NCBI RefSeq assembly: GCF_005405925.1
Contig: NZ_BJHV01000001.1
Span: forward strand, 10,788,001 to 10,852,000
Source: Streptomyces antimycoticus
GTDB taxonomy: Bacteria > Actinomycetota > Actinomycetes > Streptomycetales > Streptomycetaceae
Reading direction: 5' to 3'
DNA: 64,000 nt
The position numbers and the translations under genes are program-made. The notes beneath the pieces were generated by a model. That model searched no databases, was not told the origin of the DNA, and saw only the letters and a program-made list of their open reading frames with translations. How positions within the stretch are numbered: the first letter of the stretch is position 1; each line of letters starts with the position of its first letter. Positions 8,543 to 18,031 of this stretch are shown here, piece after piece.

Positions 8543-9832
8543 TCAGCCCTCGACGTTCTCGCGGACGCGGTCGCGCAGCGCCGTCAGGTCGATCTGGTGG
8601 ACGTCCTCGCCCAGGGTCAGATCGAGGGCGTGCGCGGCGGCGAGGCCCATCGCCGAGCACGGACCCATCACCCGGACGCTCGAGAGCGCGGCGGCGTCCC
8701 CGTCGACACAGCGGCCCGCGGCCACGAGGTTGCGCGCCCGCGGCGAGAGCATGCTGCGCAGCGGGACGTAGTGGACGTGGTCGGGGCCGAAGGTCTCCCA
8801 GACGTAGCCCTCGACCCGGTCGTGCAGCTCGACCGGCCAGGCGGTCCGGGCGACGGCGTCCTCGAACCTCGTCTCTCCTCGCACCTCGTCCAGGGTCAGC
8901 CGGTGGGCGGCGGCGAGCCAGCGGGTCTGCCGGCGCCCCGGGAACCCATAGGCGCGGACCCGGGCGTTGCGGAACGCCGCCGGGAACTCCCGCCGGAGGA
9001 ACTCCACGACCCGGTCCGCCTGGGCGCGGCCCCGCAGCTGCGCGTCGGCGGCCTCGACCGCGCCCAAGGGGGCCTCGACATGGGTCATGTTCATCACCGC
9101 CGTGTCGCGGCCGGGGAAGAAGAACGCGAGCCCGTCACGGCGGACCAGGCCGTACTGGGCGGCCTTCTCATCGACCCGGGCCACCAGCTCGGCGGGCTCC
9201 GGTTTGCCGGACTCGTCGAGTCCCTCCAGCCGGATCTGCTGGGAGCCCCAGACGGTACGGTCCGGGACCTGGCAGGGCAGCCCCGCCTCCCAGGCGAGCG
9301 CCGCGTCGCCGGTCGCGTCGACGACACCGCGGGCGGTGACGCTCACCGGGCCGAAGCGCGTGGCGAAGTCGACCCGCTCGATGACGCCGCCCTCGATCCC
9401 GACGCCGCTGACGGAGGCGCCGAGGACCACCCGGATGCCGAGCTCGTCCACGATGTTCTCGAACCAGCGGCCGAGGGCGACCTCGTCGTAGGTCACCGTC
9501 TGGGTGTGGGTGCGGTTGTAGTGGAGGTCGTCGGTCTTCTCCAGCGCCGCGAAGAGCTCGCCGAAGATGCCGTAGGTGAGTTGGCGGTAGTCGGGCGCGT
9601 TGCCGTAGATCCCGCAGAAGAGCCCGATCATCGAATTGACGCACTGGCCGCCGAGGACCGGGAGCGCGTCGACCAGGACGACATCGCGGCCGAGGCGGCG
9701 CGCCTGGATGGCCGCCGAGAGCCCGGCGATACCGGCGCCGACGACGAGGATGTCGGCGTCGAGCCGTTCGGCCGGAGCGTCGGCCGGCTTGGTGACCGTG
9801 TGGACGACGAGATCGGACAGGGGGTGGGGCAT
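8543..9832 (-). CDS. FAD-dependent oxidoreductase (FAD_oxidored family)
   Basis: A 429-aa flavoprotein with the N-terminal dinucleotide fold DILVVGAGIAGLSAAIQARR (residues about 27-46), GGQCVNSMIGLF near 62, an internal VDATGDAALAWEAGLPCQ segment and a C-terminal MGPCSAMGLAAAHA helix near the flavin. No signal peptide or membrane helix. Start ATG 9832 has GGGAGAAG upstream. Lies between ilvD-like and aconitase X genes and probably oxidises an intermediate of the same pathway. Substrate unknown. Confidence 0.85.
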   Translation of the reverse strand: MPHPLSDLVVHTVTKPADAPAERLDADILVVGAGIAGLSAAIQARRLGRDVVLVDALPVLGGQCVNSMIGLFCGIYGNAPDYRQLTYGIFGELFAALEKTDDLHYNRTHTQTVTYDEVALGRWFENIVDELGIRVVLGASVSGVGIEGGVIERVDFATRFGPVSVTARGVVDATGDAALAWEAGLPCQVPDRTVWGSQQIRLEGLDESGKPEPAELVARVDEKAAQYGLVRRDGLAFFFPGRDTAVMNMTHVEAPLGAVEAADAQLRGRAQADRVVEFLRREFPAAFRNARVRAYGFPGRRQTRWLAAAHRLTLDEVRGETRFEDAVARTAWPVELHDRVEGYVWETFGPDHVHYVPLRSMLSPRARNLVAAGRCVDGDAAALSSVRVMGPCSAMGLAAAHALDLTLGEDVHQIDLTALRDRVRENVEG

Positions 9833-9861
9833 GGTGTGGTCTTCTCCCGGAAGGTGGTTGG

Positions 9862-11556
9862 TCAGTTGGCGGCGGCCCGGCGCAGCGTGGCGCCCCGGTC
9901 GAGCGGCTCCACGGCCCCGGCGTACACACCGAGCCAGGAGCCGGGCCGCGCCGGCCAGGTCCGTGGCGCGCGTGTTTCGGCGTACGCCTCGATCCGGCGG
10001 TTCAGCTCTTCGGCGTCGATCAGCAGGTCGACGGTCCGGTTCGGGACGTCGATCGCGATCTCGTCACCGGTGCGGACGGTCCCCAGCGGGCCCGGCACGC
10101 CTCCCTCCGGTGAGATCTCGCCGACGACGATGCCCTTGTTGACGAGGCCCGAGAGCTGTCCGTCGGTCACGAACGCCACCCGCTCGCTCAGGCCGGAACC
10201 GGCAAGCGCGAAGACCACGTTGGAGGCCATGCCCATCCCCGGTGTGCCGGTGACGCCAAGACCCCGCAGCACAAGGACCTCGCCCGGCAGCACCTCGCCG
10301 CGCTCGATCGCCTCGGTGGCCTCCGGCGCGGACTCGAAGACGCGCGCCGCACCGCGGAAGGTGCGGGCCCGGTTCTCGGTGACCGACAGCTTCACGATTC
10401 CGGTGTCGGGGCACAGATTGCCGCGCATCACGACGATGGTGGACTCGGGGCGCATCGGTTCGGCGCGGATCACCTCCGCGTCGACGGGGGCACCGGCGAC
10501 GGCCTCGGCCATCGACGTGCCCGAGACCGTGATGACCGAGCCGTCGATCCTGTCGCCGAGCTGCCGGAGCACGCCCCGGGCGCCGCCCGCGGCGTCGAAC
10601 TCGTCGATGGTCGTGGGCCCGTTGGGCTGGACCGCGGCTATCGGGCCGACCTCCCGCCCGATCTCCTCGAAGAGCCGGTGGACATCGATGTCGTACGGCG
10701 ACTCCACGGCGATCGCCTCCAGATGCTTGACCGCGTTGATCGAGCCGCTGACCGCGATGACCGCCGTCACCGCGTTGCGGAACGCGGCGGGCGTCATGAC
10801 CGTGCTGGGGCGCCGGTCCGCCTCGACGGCGGCCATGACGACCGGGCCGGCGGCCCGCGCGGCCGCCCACATCGTCTCGCTGTTGGCCTGGGTGGGGGCC
10901 GAGCCGGGCAGCGCCATGCCGAGCGCCTCGGCGACGATGTGCATGGTGTTGGCGGTGCCCATCCCCTGGCAGACGCCGGGGCTGGTGATGGCGCGGTCGG
11001 ACATTTGGCAGAGGTCGTCGAAGCTGATGGCGCCCGCGGCGAGCTTGCCGGCATCGGCGAAGACCTCCTCGATGTCGACGCGGCGGCCGTTGTCGAGGAC
11101 ACCGCAGCTCTGGTAGCCGCAGGCGACGATCACGGTAGGGACGTCGGTCCGCGCGGCCGCCATCAGCTGGCCGGGTGTCGTCTTGTCGCACGACGCGAGG
11201 CAGATCATCCCGTCGAGCTTCGCGCCCTCGACAACCGACTCGATGTCGTAGGACACCAGGTCGCGGCCCGAGAGCACATATCCGCCGCCCCGGCCGGCGG
11301 CCATGATGAAGTCGGTGGGCGCGACGGTGCGGATCTCGAAGCCCAGCCCGCCGGCGTCGTACACCGACTGGCGGACGGCCTCCGCGACCTCGTCGAGATG
11401 GGCGAAGCACGGCGCGAGCCCGGAAGAGGAGTTGACGATGGCGATCTTGGGCCGGCGGATCTCCTCGTCGTCGTAGCCCAGCGCCTTCCACTGCGTACGT
11501 GTCGTCGCCCAGCGAGACGACCCGACCGGATGATTGCTGCGCGGCTCGGTGGACAT
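9862..11556 (-). CDS. IlvD/Edd-family dehydratase
   Basis: A 564-aa member of the dihydroxy-acid/sugar-acid dehydratase family. The three cysteines expected to hold the Fe-S cluster are present: in LAPCFAHLDE (about residue 50), CDKTTPG (about 125) and GVCQGMGTANTM (about 195). The C-terminal lid AFVTDGQLSG is near 445. Such enzymes dehydrate 2,3-dihydroxy acids or sugar acids to 2-keto acids. The isolated setting, away from ilvBNC, argues for a catabolic sugar-acid or hydroxy-acid role rather than branched-chain amino acid synthesis. GAGGAAAG precedes the ATG. Confidence 0.88.
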   Translation of the reverse strand: MSTEPRSNHPVGSSRWATTRTQWKALGYDDEEIRRPKIAIVNSSSGLAPCFAHLDEVAEAVRQSVYDAGGLGFEIRTVAPTDFIMAAGRGGGYVLSGRDLVSYDIESVVEGAKLDGMICLASCDKTTPGQLMAAARTDVPTVIVACGYQSCGVLDNGRRVDIEEVFADAGKLAAGAISFDDLCQMSDRAITSPGVCQGMGTANTMHIVAEALGMALPGSAPTQANSETMWAAARAAGPVVMAAVEADRRPSTVMTPAAFRNAVTAVIAVSGSINAVKHLEAIAVESPYDIDVHRLFEEIGREVGPIAAVQPNGPTTIDEFDAAGGARGVLRQLGDRIDGSVITVSGTSMAEAVAGAPVDAEVIRAEPMRPESTIVVMRGNLCPDTGIVKLSVTENRARTFRGAARVFESAPEATEAIERGEVLPGEVLVLRGLGVTGTPGMGMASNVVFALAGSGLSERVAFVTDGQLSGLVNKGIVVGEISPEGGVPGPLGTVRTGDEIAIDVPNRTVDLLIDAEELNRRIEAYAETRAPRTWPARPGSWLGVYAGAVEPLDRGATLRRAAAN

Positions 11557-11610
11557 CCCTTGACTCTTTCCTCGTTCTTCGTGGTTGCTTCTGTGGCGCG
11601 GAGGCGTCGG

Positions 11611-13029
11611 TCAGGAGGGGGCCGCCGTTCTCACCGGAGTCACGCCGGTCGTGGGTGCTTCCACGGACAGCGCTCCCTCCGCCTCGGCCGGCAGCCGGCG
11701 CTGGACCCGGCCGAGCACGAACAGCACCAGCACCATCACGGCCGGGCAGGCCGCGAACACGGTGAACGCGCCATGTGCCCCGAGACCGGCGTCGAGGATG
11801 ACGCCGCCGAGCCAGGGGCCGACCATGGCGCCGATCTTGGCGACCGAGGAGGCCCAGGCGGCGCCGTTGGCGCGGATGCCCGTCGGGTAGAAGGTGCCGG
11901 CGATGCTGGTGATGCCGCCATGGCCGCCGTTGACGAACATCTTGGCGCCGATGACGAAGGCGACGTAGACGGCCGGGCCGAGAACTCCGGTGCCCAGTGT
12001 CAGCATGCAGATGACGGCCGCGAGCGGCATCCACAGGATGATGCCCGCGCCCTTGCGGTCCACGAACCGGCTGATGAACAACTGCGCCACGGCGCCCGCG
12101 ACGCTCGCCAGGGCGGCGATGGTGGCTGCCGCGCTCACGCTGAAGCCCATCTGCTCGTTGATCATCGGGGTCCAGAAGACCAGGAAGTAGATCAGTGCCG
12201 AGGAGAGGAGGTAGACCAGCCACAGCAGGGGTGTGATGGCGGCGAGGTGGCCGCGGAAGAGCTGGGTGGGGGTGAACCGCTTCCCCGAGTGCGCCTGCTC
12301 CTTGGCCTCGGTGGTGAAGCGGGTCCCGGGCTCGATGGAGAGGCCCGGCTGGAGGCGGCGCAGGATGCGGGAAACGCGCTCATCGCTGCCGGGGCGGGCC
12401 TTCAGCACCAGGAACTTCACCGACTCGGGCACCAGCGGCAGCACCGCGAGGACGGTGAGCAGGGAGCAGACGCCGCCGACGACGAACACCGATCGCCAGC
12501 CGTATTCGGGGATCAGCCAGTTGGAGACGGGACCACCGGCGGCGCCGCCGAGCGTGTAGCCGACCATGATGATGGAGACGGCGGTCACCCGGAACCGCTT
12601 CGGCGCGTACTCGGCCGCCAGGGCCCAGGTCAGCGGGAGCACCCCGCCGAGGAAGAGCCCGGACACGAACCGCAGAGCGAACAGATGTGCGTAGGTGTCC
12701 GCATAGGCGAAACCGAGCATGAAGACGCCGAAACCGGCGACCGAGGCGACGATGGTGGGGCGGCGTCCGATCCGGTCCGCCAGATATCCCATGATCAGCG
12801 CACCGATCATGGTGCCGAACAGGCCGACCGTGCCCAGGGTGCCGAGCTGGGTCCCGGTGAGCCCGAAGTCCTTACGGATGTAGGTGGCGGCGAAGGACAG
12901 GATCTGGAAGTCGAAGCCGTCGAGGAAGGTGACCAGACAGCAGACGGCGTACATCAGCAGCCAGTGGCGGCTCGCACGCTGGCGCTCGATGATCGGGGCC
13001 AGTTCCACGAGGGGTTGTGTGGCGCTCAT
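11611..13029 (-). CDS. MFS transporter, aromatic-acid:H+ symporter (AAHS) type
   Basis: A 472-aa twelve-helix permease. DGFDFQILSFAATYIRKDFG in helix 1 and the loop 2-3 signature GYLADRIGRRP place it in the group that imports aromatic and other organic acids. ATG 13029 is preferred because GAGGAGACGTCC precedes it; an upstream in-frame start lacks a binding site. It follows a LysR gene and precedes ilvD on the same strand, so it probably imports the substrate of the cluster. Confidence 0.88.
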   Translation of the reverse strand: MSATQPLVELAPIIERQRASRHWLLMYAVCCLVTFLDGFDFQILSFAATYIRKDFGLTGTQLGTLGTVGLFGTMIGALIMGYLADRIGRRPTIVASVAGFGVFMLGFAYADTYAHLFALRFVSGLFLGGVLPLTWALAAEYAPKRFRVTAVSIIMVGYTLGGAAGGPVSNWLIPEYGWRSVFVVGGVCSLLTVLAVLPLVPESVKFLVLKARPGSDERVSRILRRLQPGLSIEPGTRFTTEAKEQAHSGKRFTPTQLFRGHLAAITPLLWLVYLLSSALIYFLVFWTPMINEQMGFSVSAAATIAALASVAGAVAQLFISRFVDRKGAGIILWMPLAAVICMLTLGTGVLGPAVYVAFVIGAKMFVNGGHGGITSIAGTFYPTGIRANGAAWASSVAKIGAMVGPWLGGVILDAGLGAHGAFTVFAACPAVMVLVLFVLGRVQRRLPAEAEGALSVEAPTTGVTPVRTAAPS

Positions 13030-13237
13030 GGACGTCTCCTCGTCGTCGGGGCCGGCCACGATGGGGACGCGGGTGATGACCACAGCTCTGTCAGGGCATG
13101 GGGCATGAGGGCTCCTGGGGAAGGGGGCTGTGCCGCGAACGCGGCTCTCATCGCGTGCCCCGCACCGTAGGCAGCCTGCTTCACCGGAGGGAATGCCCAG
13201 GTCAATAGAGCGTTCGACTGGACGGTATCAACGGCGT

Positions 13238-14194
13238 TTATGCGTCGAGGCAGGCCGCGGCCCGGACCATCAGGTCGCGCAGCCAGCTGTGCGCCGGGTC
13301 CTCGTCGTGGCTCGCGTCCCACCACAGATGCTCTTCCAGCGGATCGAGCGGTACCGGGCAGGTGAGCGTGCGCAGCCCGTGGGCGGACGCGATCGGTGCG
13401 GCGAGCCGCTCCGGAACGAGCGCCACCCGCCGCGTTCCGGTGATGAAGTCGGGTACGGCCCGGTAGCTCTCCACGCGTACGGCGATGCGCGGCCGGATGC
13501 CCAGGGCGGTCAGCTGCCGGGTCGCCGGAGCGGCCGAGGGGTAGCCCTCGTCCCGGTGGTAGGGCACCACCCACGGCAGCCGTGCCAGGTCCTCGATGCC
13601 GAACGACTCGGCCTCGCACAGCGGATTGCCGGCGGACGCGACGCAGACCCACCGGTCGTGGAAGAGCGGAACCGACTCGACCCCCGGGGTACGGAAGTGG
13701 CCGAGCGGCGGGGAGACCATGGCGTCGACGAGCCGGATCGCGTCGCCCGCCCCACTGCCCAGGGTCTCCCTGATGAGCTGGAGGTGGAGCGCCGCATGGG
13801 GTGCCTCGTGGTCGAACAGCCGGGACAGTGGGGGGTCCAGGACCGTCGCCGGGTAGTCGGCCATCAGCAGGGTGAACTCCCGCTCGGTGGTTGCGGGGTC
13901 GAACGCCCTGCCGGTCGCGAAGAGCCTTTCGGCGGCCGCGCACACCGTCTCGACCTGCCCGGCCAGCTGCGCGGCGAGCGGCGTCAGGACGTAGGCGCCG
14001 TGTACCCGGGCGAGCAGTTCGTCCCCAAAATGCCGGCGCAGCCGGGACAGCGCCGCGCTGACGGCGGGCTGGGTGACGCCGAGGTTCCGGGCGGCCCGGG
14101 TGACGTTCCGCTCGCGCAGCAGCGCTCGGAGCGTCACCAGGAGGTTGAGGTCGAGGTTGGCGAGGTGCGTGGGGCGGGACTGCCGTGGGCTCAT
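13238..14194 (-). CDS. LysR family transcriptional regulator
   Basis: A 318-aa LysR-type regulator, closest in layout to the NodD/LeuO group: HTH at residues about 17-60 (LDLNLLVTLRALLRERNVTR, then LGVTQPAVSAALSRLR) and a C-terminal periplasmic-binding-like effector domain. It lies between leuD-like (upstream) and an AAHS transporter (downstream), all on the minus strand, which suggests control of the transporter-IlvD-AcnX part. No clear T-N11-A box was identified in the 208 bases before the transporter. Confidence 0.85.
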   Translation of the reverse strand: MSPRQSRPTHLANLDLNLLVTLRALLRERNVTRAARNLGVTQPAVSAALSRLRRHFGDELLARVHGAYVLTPLAAQLAGQVETVCAAAERLFATGRAFDPATTEREFTLLMADYPATVLDPPLSRLFDHEAPHAALHLQLIRETLGSGAGDAIRLVDAMVSPPLGHFRTPGVESVPLFHDRWVCVASAGNPLCEAESFGIEDLARLPWVVPYHRDEGYPSAAPATRQLTALGIRPRIAVRVESYRAVPDFITGTRRVALVPERLAAPIASAHGLRTLTCPVPLDPLEEHLWWDASHDEDPAHSWLRDLMVRAAACLDA

Positions 14195-14351
14195 GGGCTC
14201 GGGATTCTGCCGCAGGTAGGCCAGCTCTTTCCATCCTCCTCTCCGGGGGTGTCCGGTCGGCCGGGGCCGTCCCGGCGGCCGCCAGCCGTCGGTCCGCGGC
14301 CGCGGTGCCGGGCCGGCGGCGTGCCGACGGTGTCCCCATCAGATGCCGAAA

Positions 14352-14852
14352 TCAGGTGCCGAACAGCTCCGGGCGCTTCGCCGCGAGCGCGATCAGGCCG
14401 CCGGCCTCCAGCATGTCGATCAGGAACGGGTCCGCGGGCGAGCCGGTGGCCCGTGCGCCCGTCGTGGTGTTGACCACCTCGCCGGCCGAGAGGTCGACCG
14501 AGAGCACGTCGCCCCGGTTCACCAGGTCCTTGATGCCGGGCACCTCGATGGCGGGCAGCCCCACCTCGAAGCAGTTGCGGTAGAAGGTGCGGGCGAAGGA
14601 CTCGGCGACCACACAGCCGATGCCGGTGCCCTTGAGCGCCTTGGTCGCGATGGCGCGGCCGGAGGACTGGCCGAAGTGCCGTCCGGTCACCACGATGTCG
14701 CCCGCGGCGACCTGGAGGGGGAACTCCGGGTCGAGGTCCTCCAGCACATGCTGCGCCATGACCTCCACGGGCTCGAACACGTACTGCGGTTTCACGAGCC
14801 GGTCCGTCGGGATGTTGTCCCCGAACGCCCAGCTCCTGCCCTCGAACCTCAC
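14352..14852 (-). CDS. LeuD-like small subunit with altered active-site loop
   Basis: A 166-aa swivel-domain protein of the 3-isopropylmalate dehydratase family, started at GTG 14852 by 4-base overlap with the preceding large subunit. The substrate-binding loop, normally GxNFGCGSSREHA, reads GRHFGQSSGRAIA here: the Cys is Gln and the Ser-Arg-Glu-His part is changed. The usual NINTDxIIP reads DNIPTDRLVKP. The rest of the fold is recognisable. It is paired with a large subunit that also lacks Fe-S ligands, so the pair has diverged as a unit. Confidence 0.82.
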   Translation of the reverse strand: MRFEGRSWAFGDNIPTDRLVKPQYVFEPVEVMAQHVLEDLDPEFPLQVAAGDIVVTGRHFGQSSGRAIATKALKGTGIGCVVAESFARTFYRNCFEVGLPAIEVPGIKDLVNRGDVLSVDLSAGEVVNTTTGARATGSPADPFLIDMLEAGGLIALAAKRPELFGT

Positions 14853-16099
14853 CGGGTGCTCCTCTCGGCGATCTCGCCCGCCACGGCCGACGCCGCCACG
14901 GTCCGCGCGGACGCCAGGTACATCTCGGCCCGGGTGCTGCCGTTGCGCCCGGGGAAGTTGCGGGCGTGGGTGGAGATCATGGCCTCGCCCGCCGCCATCG
15001 CGCCCATGTTGATGGCCTGGTTGGAGCCGGTGCTCGGCGGGAACCACGTGGCTCCGGCCTCGTGCAGCGCGAGCACCAGACCCTCCCGCACGGCCTGCGC
15101 GAACACCTCGCGGCTCGACGGCACGATGTTGAAACGGGTGTCCGGGTGGACGGTGTGGCCGTGCAGCACCTCAGCGGCCGTCCTGATGTCCTCGATCCGG
15201 CCGCCACCGTGGCCGCCGAGCTCCGCGTACCGCACCTGGCGGCCGGCCACGTCCGAGACGGCCTTGGCGTTGCCGACCGTCGGCGGGCAGGCGACCTGGG
15301 GCACCACATCGCTCACGTCGTACCGCAGCACGGTCGCGGCCTCGCCGCCGTCACCGCGCGGCAGGTCGTAGGGCAGGCCGCCCGGCAGGGCGCGCACGAA
15401 CGCCTCGGTGACCTCGTCGGGCTCCACGTAGCTGCTCTTGGCGCCCAGGTCCACGCAGAGCAGCGGGAACAGCCAGCGGTCCCAGAAGCCCAGCTGCTTG
15501 ACGTAGGGCCCGGTGAACTCCAGCGCCTTGTAGTTCATCGTGCCCTCGCCGATCTCCGCGGTCAGCCACAGGGCGATGTCCCGGGGCGTCGTGCCGGGCC
15601 GTGGCGCCCCCGTCAGCTCGATCCGCACGGTCTCGGGCACCCGGAACCACGCCTTGCCGTACGGGAGGACCGTGCCGGCGTGCGAGTCGTTGCCGAGCGC
15701 CACGGCGAGGGCGCCGAGCGCGCCGTGCACGGGCGTGTGGCTGTCGGAGCCGACGACGATCATGCCGGGCTTGACGAAGCCGCCGCGCACCGCGGCGTGG
15801 TGGAGGTTGCCGTTGCCGCAGTCCAGGAGGTTGATCCCGGTGCGGCGGGCCCACTCGCGGTTGTGGTGGAGCACATCGGCCTGCTGCTCGGTGGGCGGCG
15901 AGTAGTGGTGGTCGAAGACCATCAGGGTGCGCTCGGGATGCGGGATCGGCAGACCGACCTGCTTGTCGTAGACGCCGGAGGTGAGATAGCCGCTGAGGTC
16001 GTGCATCAGCAGCATGTCCACCTCGGCGATGACGATCTCGCCGGGCTCCACGGACGGTTTGCCGCTCGCCCGGGCGAGGATCTTCTCGACCAGGTTCAC
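14849..16099 (-). CDS. LeuC-like large subunit lacking all [4Fe-4S] ligands
   Basis: A 416-aa aconitase-superfamily protein. The family backbone is clear: MLLMHDLSGYLTSG, VFDHHYSPP, VVGSDSHTPVHGALGALA and STHARNFPGRNGSTRAEMYL. However, the motif normally GSCTNGR is GGHGGGR, and the motif normally TCGPC is STGSN, so all three cluster cysteines are replaced (His, Thr and Asn). GTG 16099 overlaps the stop of the intact leuC-like gene. It cannot hold an aconitase-type cluster as known; it may use another metal, act as a non-catalytic partner of the second LeuCD pair, or have a new reaction. Confidence 0.85.
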   Translation of the reverse strand: MNLVEKILARASGKPSVEPGEIVIAEVDMLLMHDLSGYLTSGVYDKQVGLPIPHPERTLMVFDHHYSPPTEQQADVLHHNREWARRTGINLLDCGNGNLHHAAVRGGFVKPGMIVVGSDSHTPVHGALGALAVALGNDSHAGTVLPYGKAWFRVPETVRIELTGAPRPGTTPRDIALWLTAEIGEGTMNYKALEFTGPYVKQLGFWDRWLFPLLCVDLGAKSSYVEPDEVTEAFVRALPGGLPYDLPRGDGGEAATVLRYDVSDVVPQVACPPTVGNAKAVSDVAGRQVRYAELGGHGGGRIEDIRTAAEVLHGHTVHPDTRFNIVPSSREVFAQAVREGLVLALHEAGATWFPPSTGSNQAINMGAMAAGEAMISTHARNFPGRNGSTRAEMYLASARTVAASAVAGEIAERSTR

Positions 16100-17373
16100 T
16101 TCATCACCTCCGCGGGGTTGGTGATGACGCCGGTGATCGCGGAGGCGGCGGCGGTCGCCGGGCTGCCGAGGTAGATGCTCGACTTGTAACTGCCCATACG
16201 GCCCTGGAAGTTGCGGTTGGCCGTGGACAGGGTGGCCTCGCCGTCGGCCATCGCGCCGCCGTTGCCCGCGCAGGCGCCGCAGCCCGCGTTGGTGATCATC
16301 GCCCCGGCCTCGACGAGGGTGGCCAGCACGCCGGTCTCGGACGCCTTCGCCATGACCGCGCTGGACGCGGGAGTCACCACCAGGCGCACCCCGTGGGCGA
16401 TCTTGTGGCCCTTGAGGACACCGGCCGCGATCTCCAGGTCGTCGTACTTGGCGTTGGCGCAGGAGCCGATGAAGACCTGGTCGAGACGGGTACCGCTGAC
16501 CTCGTCGACGTCCACGACGTTGTCCACGGTGTGCGGGACGGCGATCTTCGGGGTGAGGGCGGTGCCGTCGAGCGTGACCGTCTGCCGGTAGTCGGCTCCC
16601 TCGTCGGGCAGCAGCTCCTCGTAGCCGTCGGCGCCGACGCCCGCCTCGTCGGCGAGGTAGGCGCGGGTGGTGGCGTCGGGTGCCACATAGGCGTTCTTGG
16701 CGCCCATCTCCATGGCGAGGTTGCAGAACGTCATCCGCTCGGACACCGAGCGGGAGCGGACGTAGGAGCCGCCGAACTCGGCCGAGCAGTAGGTGAGCCC
16801 GTCGGCGCCGAGGTCGCCGATCAGCTTCAGCATGACGTCCTTGGCGTAGCTGCCCGCGGGCAGCTCGCCCTCGATCTCGATACGGACCGACTCCGGTACC
16901 TTCACCCACAGCTTGCCCGTGACCCAGGCCGCCGTGATCTCGCTGAAGCCGACGCCGGTGCCGAACGCGCCGAGCGCACCGTAGATCGTGGAGTGGGAGT
17001 CGGTGCCGATGACGAACTGCCCCGGGCGGATGAGGCCGTTCTCCATCAGCACGATGTGCGCGATGCCCGCGTTGACGTCGTAGAAGTTCTTGATGCCCAT
17101 ACGGTCGGCGAACTCGCGGCACAGCCGGTGGTCGGCGGCCGTCTTGGCGTTCATCGCGGGCGAGATGTGGTCCATCACCATGGCCACCCGGTCGGGGTCG
17201 TACAGCGTGTCGACACCCATGCGCTCCAGCGTGCGGATGCAGCGCCAGCTGGCCGTGTGGCTCATATAGACGTCCGGGTAGGCGTCCACGATCTGTCCGG
17301 GGGCGAGACCGCTCTCGCCCGACGCGCGCTCGATCGCCTTCTGCGCGAACGTCCTGGGTGCGGTGGTGGTCAT
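16096..17373 (-). CDS. LeuC-like hydro-lyase large subunit (Fe-S ligands intact)
   Basis: A 425-aa large subunit of the 3-isopropylmalate dehydratase/homoaconitase family. Fe-S ligands are present in VFIGSCANAKYDDL (near 295) and NAGCGACAGNGG (near 360). Substrate-side motifs include VIGTDSHSTIYGALGAFGTG and STANRNFQGRMGSYKSSIYL. ATG 17373 overlaps the leuD-like stop (ATGA). It dehydrates/hydrates a 2- or 3-hydroxy di- or tricarboxylate. With no leuA or leuB nearby it is unlikely to be the leucine enzyme. Confidence 0.88.
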   Translation of the reverse strand: MTTTAPRTFAQKAIERASGESGLAPGQIVDAYPDVYMSHTASWRCIRTLERMGVDTLYDPDRVAMVMDHISPAMNAKTAADHRLCREFADRMGIKNFYDVNAGIAHIVLMENGLIRPGQFVIGTDSHSTIYGALGAFGTGVGFSEITAAWVTGKLWVKVPESVRIEIEGELPAGSYAKDVMLKLIGDLGADGLTYCSAEFGGSYVRSRSVSERMTFCNLAMEMGAKNAYVAPDATTRAYLADEAGVGADGYEELLPDEGADYRQTVTLDGTALTPKIAVPHTVDNVVDVDEVSGTRLDQVFIGSCANAKYDDLEIAAGVLKGHKIAHGVRLVVTPASSAVMAKASETGVLATLVEAGAMITNAGCGACAGNGGAMADGEATLSTANRNFQGRMGSYKSSIYLGSPATAAASAITGVITNPAEVMK

Positions 17374-17945
17374 CGGGCCGCCCCCTCCTGTTCTGTCGTA
17401 CTGGGTGCGGAGTCCCGCATCAGATGCGGGATGAGGCCGCCGTCGTCGAGGATGTCCTTGAGGCCCTGCGGGTACGGCGCGAAGTGGAAGGTCCGGCCCG
17501 CGACCTCGACCGTGCCGGCGTCGTAGTCCACCCACATGTCGCCCTCGCCACCGGCGGCCTCGAGCGCCGCGACCGCGTCGGGGCACTCCACGGCGACCAG
17601 GCCGGTGTTGATGGCGTTGCGGAAGAACACCCGGGAGAACGAGGCCGCGACGACGGCCTGGACGCCCGCGCCGATCAGACATGTGGCGGCCTGCTCCCGG
17701 GCGCTGCCGCAGCCGAAGTTGCGCCCCGCGACGACGATCCTGCTGGCCCGCAGCCGCTGCTGCACCTCGGGGCCGAGCGGCTCGAAGGCGTGCTCGGCGA
17801 GTTCCGCGGGGTCGATGCTGACGAGGTAGCGGCCCGGGATGATGACGTCGGTGTTGACGCTCTCGCCGAAGGTGATGGTGGGGCCGCCGACGCGATGGCG
17901 GCCGGCCGCCGCGTCCGCGGCGGCGTCCTGGGTCGGTGTGCTCAT
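17370..17945 (-). CDS. LeuD-like hydro-lyase small subunit
   Basis: A 191-aa small subunit with the intact swivel-domain motifs VNTDVIIPGRYL (near 32) and GRNFGCGSAREQA (near 75), the loop that contacts substrate. Start ATG 17945 follows AAGGAGAACC. Expected to form the working dehydratase with the LeuC-like protein just downstream. An 86-base gap separates it from the ornithine-cyclodeaminase homologue; no promoter could be picked out in it. Confidence 0.88.
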   Translation of the reverse strand: MSTPTQDAAADAAAGRHRVGGPTITFGESVNTDVIIPGRYLVSIDPAELAEHAFEPLGPEVQQRLRASRIVVAGRNFGCGSAREQAATCLIGAGVQAVVAASFSRVFFRNAINTGLVAVECPDAVAALEAAGGEGDMWVDYDAGTVEVAGRTFHFAPYPQGLKDILDDGGLIPHLMRDSAPSTTEQEGAAR

Positions 17946-18031
17946 GGTGTGTGGTTCTCCTTTTGTCGTCCGTGGCCGGGCGGCAGGCCCGCCGGGGGGA
18001 GAGGGCGGGCCTGCCGGTACGCGGGCCCGGA

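Noticed and set aside
7348..9339. Long open frame on the plus strand
   Set aside because: It is antisense to AcnX and the FAD oxidoreductase, is low-complexity Arg/Pro/Gly rich and has no family motif; a GC-content artefact.
10678..13170. 830-codon plus-strand open frame
   Set aside because: Antisense to IlvD and the MFS gene, with Asp/Gly/Arg-rich composition and no motif.
14849..17945. Leucine biosynthesis genes
   Set aside because: Two LeuCD pairs in a catabolic setting without leuA or leuB, one without Fe-S ligands; the annotation would mislead.
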